From NCBI RefSeq assembly GCF_012932675.1, contig NZ_JAAIIF010000002.1:1-64000 (forward strand): 64,000 bases of DNA, given 5' to 3'. The notes under the pieces were generated by a model. That model made no database searches and was not told the origin of the DNA. It worked only from the letters and a program-made list of their open reading frames with translations. The position numbers were made by a program, and so were the translations under genes. Positions 56,604 through 64,000 of this stretch are shown here, piece after piece (within the stretch, counting starts at the first letter, position 1; each line of letters begins with the position of its first letter). This DNA is from Bifidobacterium erythrocebi. GTDB taxonomy: Bacteria > Actinomycetota > Actinomycetes > Actinomycetales > Bifidobacteriaceae.

Positions 56604-59309
56604 ATGAAGATGACCCACACACCTAGCACATTCGCGCCGCTCGCCGGCACGTGGACGCTCACCGCGCTCAACCCCGCCGCAGTGCCCGAAGAACTCCGCG
56701 ACCGCCTCACCGCAGGCATTCCCGCCACCGTTCCAGGAGAGGCGACGCTCGACCTGCTCAACGCCGGACTGATCGACGATCCGTTCGATGGCGACAACGA
56801 GAACAAGCAGCAGTGGATCGGCGACGTCGACTGGCGATTCACCTGTACGTTCGACTGGCACGACGACGGCTCCGACCGCCACGACCTCGTCGCCTACGGC
56901 CTCGACACCATCGCCGCACTCGCCCTGAACGGTCGCCCGGTGGCGCAGACCCGCAACTGCCATCGCTCCTATCGCTGGGATGTGCGCGACCTGCTGGTCG
57001 ACGGCACCAACGAACTCACGGTGAGCTTCACCTCGCCGGTGCGCGAATCCGACCGCATGGAACAGCAGCGCGGCTACTACCCGCACACCGAGCACCACGC
57101 CTTCAACCAGATCCGCAAGCCCAGCTACTCCTTCGGCTGGGATTGGGGCATCGACGTGGCCAACGCCGGCATCTGGCGCGAAATCGGCATCGACTCCTGG
57201 AACGACGTGCGCCTGGCCGCCGTCCGCCCGCTCGTGGACGTGGACAAGGACGGCAACGGCATCCTGACCGTCACCGTCGAAGTGGAACACGCCGGCGCGG
57301 GCCGCATCATGAGCCCGTACGACTCCCACCCCGCACTCAAGCCGCTGAGCGTGAACGTGGCGCTCGCCGGCCATGGCGTCACCACCGATGTGGATATGGA
57401 GATCCCCGAAGGCCGCAATACCGGCGTCGCACGTCTGGTGGTGCCGGACGTCAAGCGTTGGTGGCCGATCGGCTACGGTGACCAGCCGCTGTACACCCTG
57501 CACGTCTGCGCCGGCGGATGCGCCCAGTGGCAGGGCAAGGTCGGCTTCCGCACCGTGCACGTGGACACCCGCGCCGACGAGATCGGCCGCCCGTTCCAGA
57601 TCTACGTGAACGACGTGCCCGTGCACGCACGCGGCTACAACTGGATCCCCGACGACGCGTTCATCGGTCGTCTGTCGAGCAAGGACTACGAGCGCGGCAT
57701 GCGCGACCTGGTGGAGTCCAATTCCAACATGGTGCGCGTGTGGGGCGGCGGCATCTACGAAGCCGACGAGTTCTACGATCTGTGCGACGAGAAGGGCATC
57801 ATGGTCTGGCAGGACTTCATGCTCGCCTGCGCCGCATACCCCGAAGACGAGGAGACCAAGACCGAGGTGGAGGCTGAGGCCCGCGAGCACATCACGCGCC
57901 TGAGCGCCCACCCGAGCCTGATCGTGTGGAACGGCTCCAACGAGAACTACGTGGCCTACTCCGAATGGGGCGGCTACAAGCAGGCCCTGCGCGACGACGA
58001 CCGCAAGCCGAACGCGTACGGATACGGCGAAAAGCCGTGGGGCGACTACTATTATTCCAAGCTGTTCCCCTCCCTGCTGGCCGAACTCGACCCGGGTCGC
58101 TCCGTGTACCTGCCCAGCTCCCCGATGGCCTTCACCCCGTTCGTCTCCGCCAACATGGACACCGACGGCACCATGCACATCTGGGACGCATGGAACCGCG
58201 CCGACTACACCGTGTACGCGCAGTACACCCCGCGCTTCGCCGACGAATTCGGCTACCAGGCACCGCCCGCCTTCAGCACGCTGACCCGCGTGGTGCACGA
58301 CGAGAAGCTCGAACCGTTCGGCAAGCAGATGCTCGTGCACCAGAAGGCCTCCGGCGGCAACTACAAGCTCGCCCGCGGCATGCGTTCCCACCTGACCCCC
58401 GGCCACCTCAACGACGTGAGCTTCGGCGGCGTGGTCAACGGCAAGCCGTCCGACGGCGAGCACAGCTGGCTGATCCCCACCGACAACTGGGCGGATATCG
58501 AGGATTGGCACTGGGCATGCCAGCTGCAGCAGGCACAGGCCATGCGTTTCGGCGTGGAGCACATGCGCTCGCTGGAACCGGTGAACGCCGGCGCGCTGAT
58601 CTGGCAGCTGAACGATGACTGGCCGGTCGTTTCCTGGGCCGCGGTCGACTTCGACGGTCACCGCAAGCCGGTGTGGTACGCGTCGCGCGACTTCTTCGCG
58701 CCGAGGCTCGCCACTATCCAGCCGCGTACCAGCGAGGAATACCGCGAAACCCACAGCTGGGAAGGCGTGAAGACCGACACTGATCACCTGGAGCTCATCG
58801 TGCTGAACGATACGCGCGAGGAGTGGGATGGCGTGTGGTCCGTCAAGCGCGTGACGCTCGATGGCAAGGTGCTCGCCTCCGACGAGTTCTCGGTGCATCT
58901 GGGTGCCGTCGATCATCAGGGCATTGCGCTGGGCGAGGATCTGGCCACGTTCGACGATCCGTCCAACGAACTGCTGGTGGCGTCCGCTGTCGACGGTTCC
59001 TTCGCCAAGGTCATCTACAATCCGGCCGAAGTGATCGACCAGGCACTGCCCGCGCCGTCCGAGGCGTTCGCCGCCGAGGCCAAGGCCGTGGATGGCGGCT
59101 ACGAGCTGACCGTCACCGCCAAGGGCTACGTGCGCGACATGTTCTGCATGGTGGACAAGGTCGACCCGCAGGCCCGCGTCGCCGAAGGCATGGTCTCCCT
59201 GCTGCCGGGCGAGCAGGCGACGTTCCATATCGCCTCCGGCAAGCAGATCGATCCGGCAGCGTTCACGGCACCGAACGTGCTGCGGTCCGCCAACGACCTG
59301 AAGCGGTGA
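56604..59309 (+). CDS. Beta-mannosidase (GH2)
   Basis: Cytoplasmic exo-beta-mannosidase, 901 residues. Domain order: N-terminal jelly roll, Ig-like domain, TIM barrel (about residues 330-620) and C-terminal Ig-like domains. Acid/base E447 in WNGSNEN, nucleophile E548 in FADEFGYQ, and the mannosidase-type motif YNWIPDDAFI and RVWGGGIYEADEFYDLCDEKG. The first-residue start at 56604 (MKMTH) is close behind AAAAGGA. No signal peptide, so it acts on imported oligosaccharides after deacetylation by the two divergent esterases. Confidence 0.92.
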   Translation: MKMTHTPSTFAPLAGTWTLTALNPAAVPEELRDRLTAGIPATVPGEATLDLLNAGLIDDPFDGDNENKQQWIGDVDWRFTCTFDWHDDGSDRHDLVAYGLDTIAALALNGRPVAQTRNCHRSYRWDVRDLLVDGTNELTVSFTSPVRESDRMEQQRGYYPHTEHHAFNQIRKPSYSFGWDWGIDVANAGIWREIGIDSWNDVRLAAVRPLVDVDKDGNGILTVTVEVEHAGAGRIMSPYDSHPALKPLSVNVALAGHGVTTDVDMEIPEGRNTGVARLVVPDVKRWWPIGYGDQPLYTLHVCAGGCAQWQGKVGFRTVHVDTRADEIGRPFQIYVNDVPVHARGYNWIPDDAFIGRLSSKDYERGMRDLVESNSNMVRVWGGGIYEADEFYDLCDEKGIMVWQDFMLACAAYPEDEETKTEVEAEAREHITRLSAHPSLIVWNGSNENYVAYSEWGGYKQALRDDDRKPNAYGYGEKPWGDYYYSKLFPSLLAELDPGRSVYLPSSPMAFTPFVSANMDTDGTMHIWDAWNRADYTVYAQYTPRFADEFGYQAPPAFSTLTRVVHDEKLEPFGKQMLVHQKASGGNYKLARGMRSHLTPGHLNDVSFGGVVNGKPSDGEHSWLIPTDNWADIEDWHWACQLQQAQAMRFGVEHMRSLEPVNAGALIWQLNDDWPVVSWAAVDFDGHRKPVWYASRDFFAPRLATIQPRTSEEYRETHSWEGVKTDTDHLELIVLNDTREEWDGVWSVKRVTLDGKVLASDEFSVHLGAVDHQGIALGEDLATFDDPSNELLVASAVDGSFAKVIYNPAEVIDQALPAPSEAFAAEAKAVDGGYELTVTAKGYVRDMFCMVDKVDPQARVAEGMVSLLPGEQATFHIASGKQIDPAAFTAPNVLRSANDLKR

Positions 59310-59378
59310 ACGGCGGCGGCAATCATATGCCGCCTGACCTGCGCATAGCGGCTGCGAAGTAGCGGCCGAGCAAGAGAG

Positions 59379-59413
59379 GAAGCGCTTCGGCCCACAACGG
59401 GCTGAAGCGCTTC
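59379..59413 (+). terminator. Terminator of the mannosidase operon, with operator-like arms
   Basis: GAAGCGCTTCGGCCC (59379-59393) pairs with GGGCTGAAGCGCTTC (59399-59413), 15 bp with one G-U. Each arm carries the self-palindrome GAAGCGCTTC, the core of the operator at 52907-52921, about 140 bases before the LacI start. Confidence 0.7.
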
Positions 59414-59551
59414 TTGCCTTGTAATGCATGGGTTTTGGCGTATGCTGGACACTAGTGCGGATGTCTGTTGCGACAGGTATCATCCGCGTTCGTTAAACGC
59501 TTTGCCGAATTCGTGGAGCTTTCGGCAGGCAAAGCAAGGAAAGGAGATGCC

Positions 59552-60598
59552 GTGGCTGGTCAGAAGAACAAGGTCACCATTTTCGATGTCGCCAAGGCCT
59601 CCGGTGTCTCCAGCAGCGCCGTCTCCTACGCGCTGAACAACAAGCCCGGCGTTTCCGAGGCCACCCGCGCCAAAGTGCTGAAGATCGCACGCGACCTCGG
59701 CTGGAAGCCGAACGGTGCCGCCCAGTCGCTGGCCCGGTCGAATACGAGCCGTATCGGCGTGGTTCTGGCGCGTGAGGAAACACAGCTGCTTTCCGTCGAA
59801 CCGTACATGATGGAGCTGCTGGCCGGCTTGGGAACCGAGCTGGAACAGCACGATTACTCGATTCTGCTGCGTTTCGCCGTCGGGCGTGACGCCGAAATGG
59901 CGATTCTCAAGGACTGGATCGCCACCGGCAACGTGGACGCGCTGCTGCTGGTCAATCTTGAGATGGACGATCCGCGCGTGGAGCTGCTGAAGAACAATCC
60001 GGAGATGCCGGTGCTCGCGCTGTGCGACCCGTCGCTGTCCGGCGGTCTGCCGGTCATGCGAAGCCTCGATATGCAGGCCGTCACCAGAGCCGTGTCGTAT
60101 CTGCACGATCTGGGCCATGAGCGCATCGGGCGCGTCGGCGGCCCGGAAAGCTTCGGCCACTCCTATATCCGCGACGCCGCGTTCTCCGACGCCGCCGCGG
60201 AGCTCGGCGTCCGCTACCGCTGCCTGCACGCCGACTACACGCCGTCGGGCGGCATCGAGGCGACCAAGCGCCTGCTGTCCGTCAGCCCCAGGCCCACCGC
60301 GATCATCTACGACAACGACGTGATGGCCCTGGCCGGCATGGGCATCGCCCGCGAAATGGGCTTCGACATCCCCGGAGACCTGTCGATCATGGCGTGGGAC
60401 GATTCCTTCATGTGCACCGCGGTGTTCCCGCATCTGACCGTCATGGGCCGAGACATCGTCGGTTCCGGCCGTCGTGCCGCGCAGCTGCTGCTGAAGATCA
60501 TCGACGGCGAACAGGTCGATGTGGCGGACGAGGCCCCGTACGATCTGCGCGAACGCGCCTCGACCGGCCCGGTCCCCGCGGAGACGGCCAACAGGTAG
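59552..60598 (+). CDS. LacI-family regulator of the mannoside locus
   Basis: A 348-residue LacI-family regulator. The helix-turn-helix is IFDVAKASGVSSSAVSYALN and the hinge AQSLARSNTSRIGVVLA is canonical; the core contains YDNDVMALAGMGIAREMGFDIPGDLSIMAWDD. The start is GTG at 59552 behind AAGGAG; the frame extends further upstream but without a ribosome site. It follows the GH2 gene and a terminator. The AAGCGCTT-type sites before the esterase and ABC units, and in the terminator arms, are its probable operators. Confidence 0.83.
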   Translation: MAGQKNKVTIFDVAKASGVSSSAVSYALNNKPGVSEATRAKVLKIARDLGWKPNGAAQSLARSNTSRIGVVLAREETQLLSVEPYMMELLAGLGTELEQHDYSILLRFAVGRDAEMAILKDWIATGNVDALLLVNLEMDDPRVELLKNNPEMPVLALCDPSLSGGLPVMRSLDMQAVTRAVSYLHDLGHERIGRVGGPESFGHSYIRDAAFSDAAAELGVRYRCLHADYTPSGGIEATKRLLSVSPRPTAIIYDNDVMALAGMGIAREMGFDIPGDLSIMAWDDSFMCTAVFPHLTVMGRDIVGSGRRAAQLLLKIIDGEQVDVADEAPYDLRERASTGPVPAETANR

Positions 60599-60725
60599 TC
60601 GCTTCGTCGCCAAGGGGTTGTACCATAGGAAAGTTGCTTGTTTCAGGTCATCCGACCGCAAGCAGCGCGTATACACACTCCTGCCATGGAACGTCCGTGG
60701 CCGAATAGTCCGAAGGAGGTGGGTG

Positions 60726-61022
60726 ATGTCTGCGCACAAGTACGAACTGATGTTCATCGCCGATCCTGAGCTGGATGAGCGCGGTCTGAAGAAGCTGACC
60801 GAGCAGTATCTGGAACTCGTCACCAAGGAAGGCGGTTCTGTTGACGAACCCGATTACTGGGGCCGTCGCAAGCTTGCTTACGAAATCGCCGGCAAGACCG
60901 AGGGTAACTACGTTGTGGTGACCTACTCCGCCGAGCCTGCTACGAGCGACGAACTGGATCGTGTGCTCAACCTTAACGAATCCGTGATCCGCACGAAGAT
61001 TCTTCGCAAGGACGCCAAGTAA
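60726..61022 (+). CDS. rpsF: Ribosomal protein bS6
   Basis: 30S subunit protein S6, 98 residues: KYELMFIADPELDERGL, the conserved WGRRKLAYEI and YVVVTYSAEP. ATG at 60726 behind AAGGAGGTGG. First gene of rpsF-ssb-rpsR-rplI, the usual bacterial order. S6 and S18 bind together on 16S rRNA; in some bacteria they also bind the rpsF leader, but no such element was identified here. Confidence 0.97.
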   Translation: MSAHKYELMFIADPELDERGLKKLTEQYLELVTKEGGSVDEPDYWGRRKLAYEIAGKTEGNYVVVTYSAEPATSDELDRVLNLNESVIRTKILRKDAK

Positions 61023-61068
61023 GTTTTATCGTCAGCGTCACGCTGGATAGAGATAAGAAGGACACGTC

Positions 61069-61710
61069 ATGGCAGGTGAAACCGTCATCACCGTGGTGGG
61101 CAATCTCACCGCGGATCCCGAGCTGCGCACCATCGGAAGCGGCGCTTCCGTGTGCAGCTTCACCATTGCTTCGACTCCGCGCACCTATAACCGCCAGACC
61201 GGCCAGTTCGAGGACGGTCAGGCGCTGTTCATGCGCTGCAGTGCATGGCGTGACCTTGCCAACCACTGCGCGCAGAGCCTGTCCAAGGGCATGCGCGTGA
61301 TCGCACAAGGCCGTTTGCAGCAGCGTTCCTATCAGGCACAGGACGGTTCCAACCGCACTGTGTTCGAGATGCAGGTCGATGAGATCGGCCCGTCGCTGCG
61401 ATACGCCACCGCACAGGTGCAGCGCCAGTCGTCCGGTCAGGGCGGCTTCGCCGGCCGCAACAACGGCAACTCCGGCTATTCCGGCGGGGCCAGCGGCTTC
61501 GGCGGCAACGCGGGCGGCTACAACGGCGGCAATACCGGCTTTGGCGGTAACTCCGGATTCGGCGGCGCTCCGAGCGCCCCGTCCAATCCGGCGGCCAATC
61601 AGGCACCCGCTGCCGACCCCTGGGGTAACGGCGGCGACGGAAGCAACAGCTTCTCCACGTTCGGCGGCTCCTCCGATTTCGGTGGTGGCGACGACGAGCC
61701 TGAGTTCTGA
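61069..61710 (+). CDS. ssb: Single-stranded DNA-binding protein
   Basis: Binds single-stranded DNA in replication and repair; 213 residues. OB fold in the first about 110 residues ([24 protein letters not shown]), then a long Gly/Asn-rich linker ([20 protein letters not shown]) and the acidic C-terminal tip DDEPEF that docks partner proteins. Lies between rpsF and rpsR as is standard. Confidence 0.97.
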   Translation: MAGETVITVVGNLTADPELRTIGSGASVCSFTIASTPRTYNRQTGQFEDGQALFMRCSAWRDLANHCAQSLSKGMRVIAQGRLQQRSYQAQDGSNRTVFEMQVDEIGPSLRYATAQVQRQSSGQGGFAGRNNGNSGYSGGASGFGGNAGGYNGGNTGFGGNSGFGGAPSAPSNPAANQAPAADPWGNGGDGSNSFSTFGGSSDFGGGDDEPEF

Positions 61711-61754
61711 TCATCCAGCACACTGCATTTTCAATCGTTCATAAGGAGAACATC

Positions 61755-62003
61755 ATGTCACGTAAGAGGCCGCAACCGCCGGTCAAGCCGTTCAAGAAGA
61801 AGCCGAACCCGCTGAAGGCGGCGAAGGTCACCGAGATCGATTACAAGGACGTCGCTCTGCTGCGTAAGTTCATTTCCGATCGCGGCAAGATCCGTTCCCG
61901 TCGTATCACCGGTGTCACCGTGCAGGAACAGCGTGAGATTTCGAAGGCCATCAAGAACGCCCGCGAAATGGCTCTGCTGCCGTACGCCACCTCTGGTCGC
62001 TGA
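61755..62003 (+). CDS. rpsR: Ribosomal protein bS18
   Basis: 30S protein S18, 82 residues with a basic N terminus ([19 protein letters not shown]) and the conserved [19 protein letters not shown] and [12 protein letters not shown]. It has no cysteine zinc-binding residues (C-minus form). AAGGAGA precedes the ATG. Confidence 0.97.
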   Translation: MSRKRPQPPVKPFKKKPNPLKAAKVTEIDYKDVALLRKFISDRGKIRSRRITGVTVQEQREISKAIKNAREMALLPYATSGR

Positions 62004-62022
62004 GTTAGGGAGGCTATGAATC

Positions 62023-62469
62023 ATGGCTGAAACCAAGGTTATTCTTACCAAGACCGTTGCCAACCTCGGTCACTCCGGTGACGTCGTCGAGGTCAAGCCC
62101 GGCTTCGCTCGCAACTACCTCATCCCGCAGGGCCTCGCCTTCGCTTGGAACAAGGGCGCTGAGAAGCAGATTCTCGCTATGAAGCGCGCTCGTCTGGCTC
62201 AGGCCGTCGCCACCCGCGAGGATGCCGTTGCCGCCAAGGCCGCCATCGAAGGCACCGCCGTCGAGATCACCGCCAAGGTGTCCGAGTCCGGCAAGCTGTT
62301 CGGTAGCGTCTCCACCGAGCAGATCGCTCTGGCTCTGGAAGACAAGGCCGTTGTGGACCCGAAGTCCATCGAGGTCGAGCCCATCAAGACCACCGGCGAA
62401 TTCCCGGCAAAGGTCGCTCTCCACCCGGAGATCACCGCTTCCTTCTTCGTGAAGGTCGTCGCTGAGTGA
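62023..62469 (+). CDS. rplI: Ribosomal protein bL9
   Basis: 50S protein L9, 148 residues: N-terminal rRNA-binding domain with the signature [20 protein letters not shown], a long connecting helix, and the C-terminal domain [15 protein letters not shown]. Last gene of the operon, followed by two hairpins. Confidence 0.97.
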   Translation: MAETKVILTKTVANLGHSGDVVEVKPGFARNYLIPQGLAFAWNKGAEKQILAMKRARLAQAVATREDAVAAKAAIEGTAVEITAKVSESGKLFGSVSTEQIALALEDKAVVDPKSIEVEPIKTTGEFPAKVALHPEITASFFVKVVAE

Positions 62470-62481
62470 ATCCGGCCCGGT

Positions 62482-62503
62482 CGCTAGGCGTTTGCGTCTA
62501 GCG
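62482..62503 (+). terminator. Terminator of the rpsF-rplI operon
   Basis: CGCTAGGCG-TTTG-CGTCTAGCG, a 9-bp stem with one G-U, followed by GCTTTCT. Confidence 0.75.
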
Positions 62504-62600
62504 GCTTTCTCAGACTGAAACGTCTTGAGCTTAAGCATTGAGTGCCCCCGTACGTTCCGCGTGCGGGGGCACTCGTATATGTGCGTACATATGCCGTGCT

Positions 62601-62630
62601 GTGCCGTGTGCTTGTGTGCCGTGTGCTTGT
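62601..62630. repeat. 15-base tandem duplication
   Basis: GTGCCGTGTGCTTGT occurs twice back to back, in a GTG-rich stretch with further partial units. Confidence 0.8.
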
Positions 62631-62845
62631 GTGTTGTGTGGCGGGGCGTGAGGCTTGTGTGAGGGCTGGAAAGGCCTGTGATGGGGGATTGCGCTTTGGG
62701 TCCGTGCGCACCTGCGCGTGGGATTGTTTGACGGCTGTTCCGGTGGCCGCTCGGCGGTCGTTCCTGTCCGGTAATACCGGAAGAGAGTTGCATAGTCGAA
62801 GCGTGCACGCGGAGAAGGGCGTGCGCGGCGAGAGGAGCTGAGAGA

Positions 62846-64000
62846 ATGCGATGCGATAACTGCGGCGCGCAGGTGGGACAGGAAGACAGATTCTGCGAGC
62901 AGTGCGGCAAGCCTGTGGCGCATGCGGATGTCCAGCAGCAGAACACGGTGCAGCCGGATACGGCCCAGAGAGGCATGGAATCCGGCGATGCCATGCCGGC
63001 CGCTGTACAGCCCAGTGAGGTGAGTTGCCGGTTCTGCGGTTCGCCGGCAGAGCCTGATATGCGGTTCTGCCAGAATTGCGGCATGGCATTGGGTGGCGAT
63101 GATGCCGGTGCCGGAGGTACGGGCGCGAGACCGGTCCAGACGGCACCCGTCGGTGCCGGTACCGGTGCCGATACCGATACGGCTGTCGTGCCGGCTGCGA
63201 ATACGACGGCATACGGTACGCAGACAGTCGGCACGCAGTCTGTCGGATTGCCGTCCGACGGTTCGCAATCCGCAGGTTCCCGTCCCGGCTCCCATCGCAA
63301 GGCCGTCATCGCCATTGTCGCGGTGATCGCCGTCGTGGCCATCGTCGCCGCACTGGTCGCATGCTTCCAGCTGGGCCGCCGCTCCGCATCCAACGACGCC
63401 GGCCGGGCATCGGCATCCGCTTCGGCATCGCAGTCCGGCACTCACGCCCGAAGCGGCTCGCATGGCGATACAACGTCGAAGTCCAAGGATTCGGACTCGA
63501 CCGTCGTGTGCGACTCGACGCCGACCGCCGAAGTGGATTCGGTGGATCACAGCGGGTCCACGATGATCGCCACGGTCCGCTTCTCGGCATCGTCCTGCGA
63601 TGGTGAGTTCAAGCAGCGCGACGTGCGCATCGCCTTCAAGGACGGCGACGATACGGTGGCGGCCGCGGTGTTCGACTTCTCCGCCAAGCCGCTGCGGTTC
63701 AGCGACGGCGAGACTACGGCGAAACTGGCGTTCTCCACGTCGCAATACTGGCGTCCGTACGATCTGATCGACGCGTACACCACCAGCGTCTCGCTGCGCA
63801 CCAAGACAAGCGGCGAAGGCAAGGGCAACACCGATACGCATGGCGCATACGGCGGGGCGAATGTGGACGCCACCGAGATCGAGCGGTACGCGCATGATGC
63901 GCTGGAATGGCAGGTCGACCACGATCAGCTGGATATCAGCAGGTTCTATGATGCCCCGACCACGCAGCTGTCCAGCAAGAAGTACGGCATGGAGATCGAC
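62846..64000 (+). CDS. Double zinc-ribbon membrane protein (partial, runs off the window)
   Basis: An open frame of 385 codons with no stop by the end of the window. Two CxxC-CxxC zinc ribbons (RCDNCGAQ...FCEQCGK and CRFCGSP...FCQNCGM, residues about 1-80) are followed by a Thr/Gly/Ala-rich linker, one membrane helix (AVIAIVAVIAVVAIVAALV, about residues 153-172), a Ser-rich spacer and an outer domain. The ATG at 62846 follows AGGAG. Such zinc-ribbon/one-helix proteins are common in bifidobacteria and unassigned in function. Confidence 0.75.
   Translation, partial: MRCDNCGAQVGQEDRFCEQCGKPVAHADVQQQNTVQPDTAQRGMESGDAMPAAVQPSEVSCRFCGSPAEPDMRFCQNCGMALGGDDAGAGGTGARPVQTAPVGAGTGADTDTAVVPAANTTAYGTQTVGTQSVGLPSDGSQSAGSRPGSHRKAVIAIVAVIAVVAIVAALVACFQLGRRSASNDAGRASASASASQSGTHARSGSHGDTTSKSKDSDSTVVCDSTPTAEVDSVDHSGSTMIATVRFSASSCDGEFKQRDVRIAFKDGDDTVAAAVFDFSAKPLRFSDGETTAKLAFSTSQYWRPYDLIDAYTTSVSLRTKTSGEGKGNTDTHGAYGGANVDATEIERYAHDALEWQVDHDQLDISRFYDAPTTQLSSKKYGMEID

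Larger units (their letters stand above)
62470..62845. other. Intergenic region after rplI
   Basis: Holds the rplI terminator, a second hairpin AGTGCCCCCGTAC / GTGCGGGGGCACT (62541-62553 and 62561-62573), and a 15-base tandem repeat GTGCCGTGTGCTTGT (62601-62615 and 62616-62630). No gene is seen; the promoter of the zinc-ribbon gene must lie here. Confidence 0.6.

Overview
This window comes from a Bifidobacterium chromosome, most likely the B. adolescentis group. The evidence is high GC, a sucrose phosphorylase that looks nearly identical to the B. adolescentis enzyme as I remember it, the actinobacterial dnaK-grpE-dnaJ-hspR operon with HAIR boxes, and many LacI-controlled oligosaccharide loci. 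No species is assigned. There is no phage, insertion sequence, CRISPR array, rRNA or tRNA that I can support.

Layout. (1) 0-7 kb: a starch/maltose-type module with two sugar ABC permeases, a YesL-like DUF624 protein, a LacI repressor and malQ. (2) 7-11.6 kb: the heat-shock operon dnaK-grpE-dnaJ-hspR behind two HAIR operators. (3) 11.7-18.6 kb: housekeeping genes (HAD phosphatase, DedA, TatD nuclease, Kup K+ transporter, class II amidotransferase, HD hydrolase); the last two appear leaderless. (4) 18.8-21.2 kb: an FtsX-like permease paired with an ABC nucleotide-binding protein whose catalytic motifs are degraded. (5) 21.5-34.7 kb: a complete lactose/galactose locus, with two LacI-type regulators, galK-galT-galE, a two-subunit beta-galactosidase (lacL, lacM) and two GPH-type permeases. 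A TTTASTAAA palindrome recurs in front of these units. (6) 34.9-40.2 kb: a 40-residue peptide gene, an orphan LacI gene flanked by parS-like palindromes, and a GH42 beta-galactosidase facing its own LacI regulator. (7) 40.5-44.1 kb: sucrose phosphorylase and a sucrose-type permease behind TCGAACCGGTTCGA operators, without the usual scrR neighbour. (8) 44.1-49 kb: a branched-chain amino-acid block. A transcription attenuator with a Leu/Ile-rich leader peptide controls an MHS-family transporter, followed by two ketol-acid reductoisomerase genes. The transporter and ilvC1 share a GTTCAC-NTA-GTGAAC palindrome. (9) 49.5-60.6 kb: an acetylated beta-mannoside locus with two cytoplasmic acetylesterases, an ABC importer, a GH2 beta-mannosidase and a LacI regulator, linked by AAGCGCTT-type operators. 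(10) 60.7-64 kb: rpsF-ssb-rpsR-rplI and a truncated zinc-ribbon membrane protein.

The sugar loci follow one plan: ABC or proton/cation-linked uptake, intracellular hydrolysis or phosphorolysis, and local LacI repression. No ABC ATPase lies beside either sugar ABC importer, which fits a shared MsiK-type ATPase encoded elsewhere. Short dispersed palindromes (GGTCGATTCGGTCG family) sit in four intergenic places around 34.7 kb and 47.5-49.4 kb.

The points most worth following are the attenuated BCAA-linked transporter with its shared operator, the degenerate ABC/FtsX pair, the Lactobacillus-style lacLM-gal locus, and a possible pseudoknotted RNA upstream of galK.
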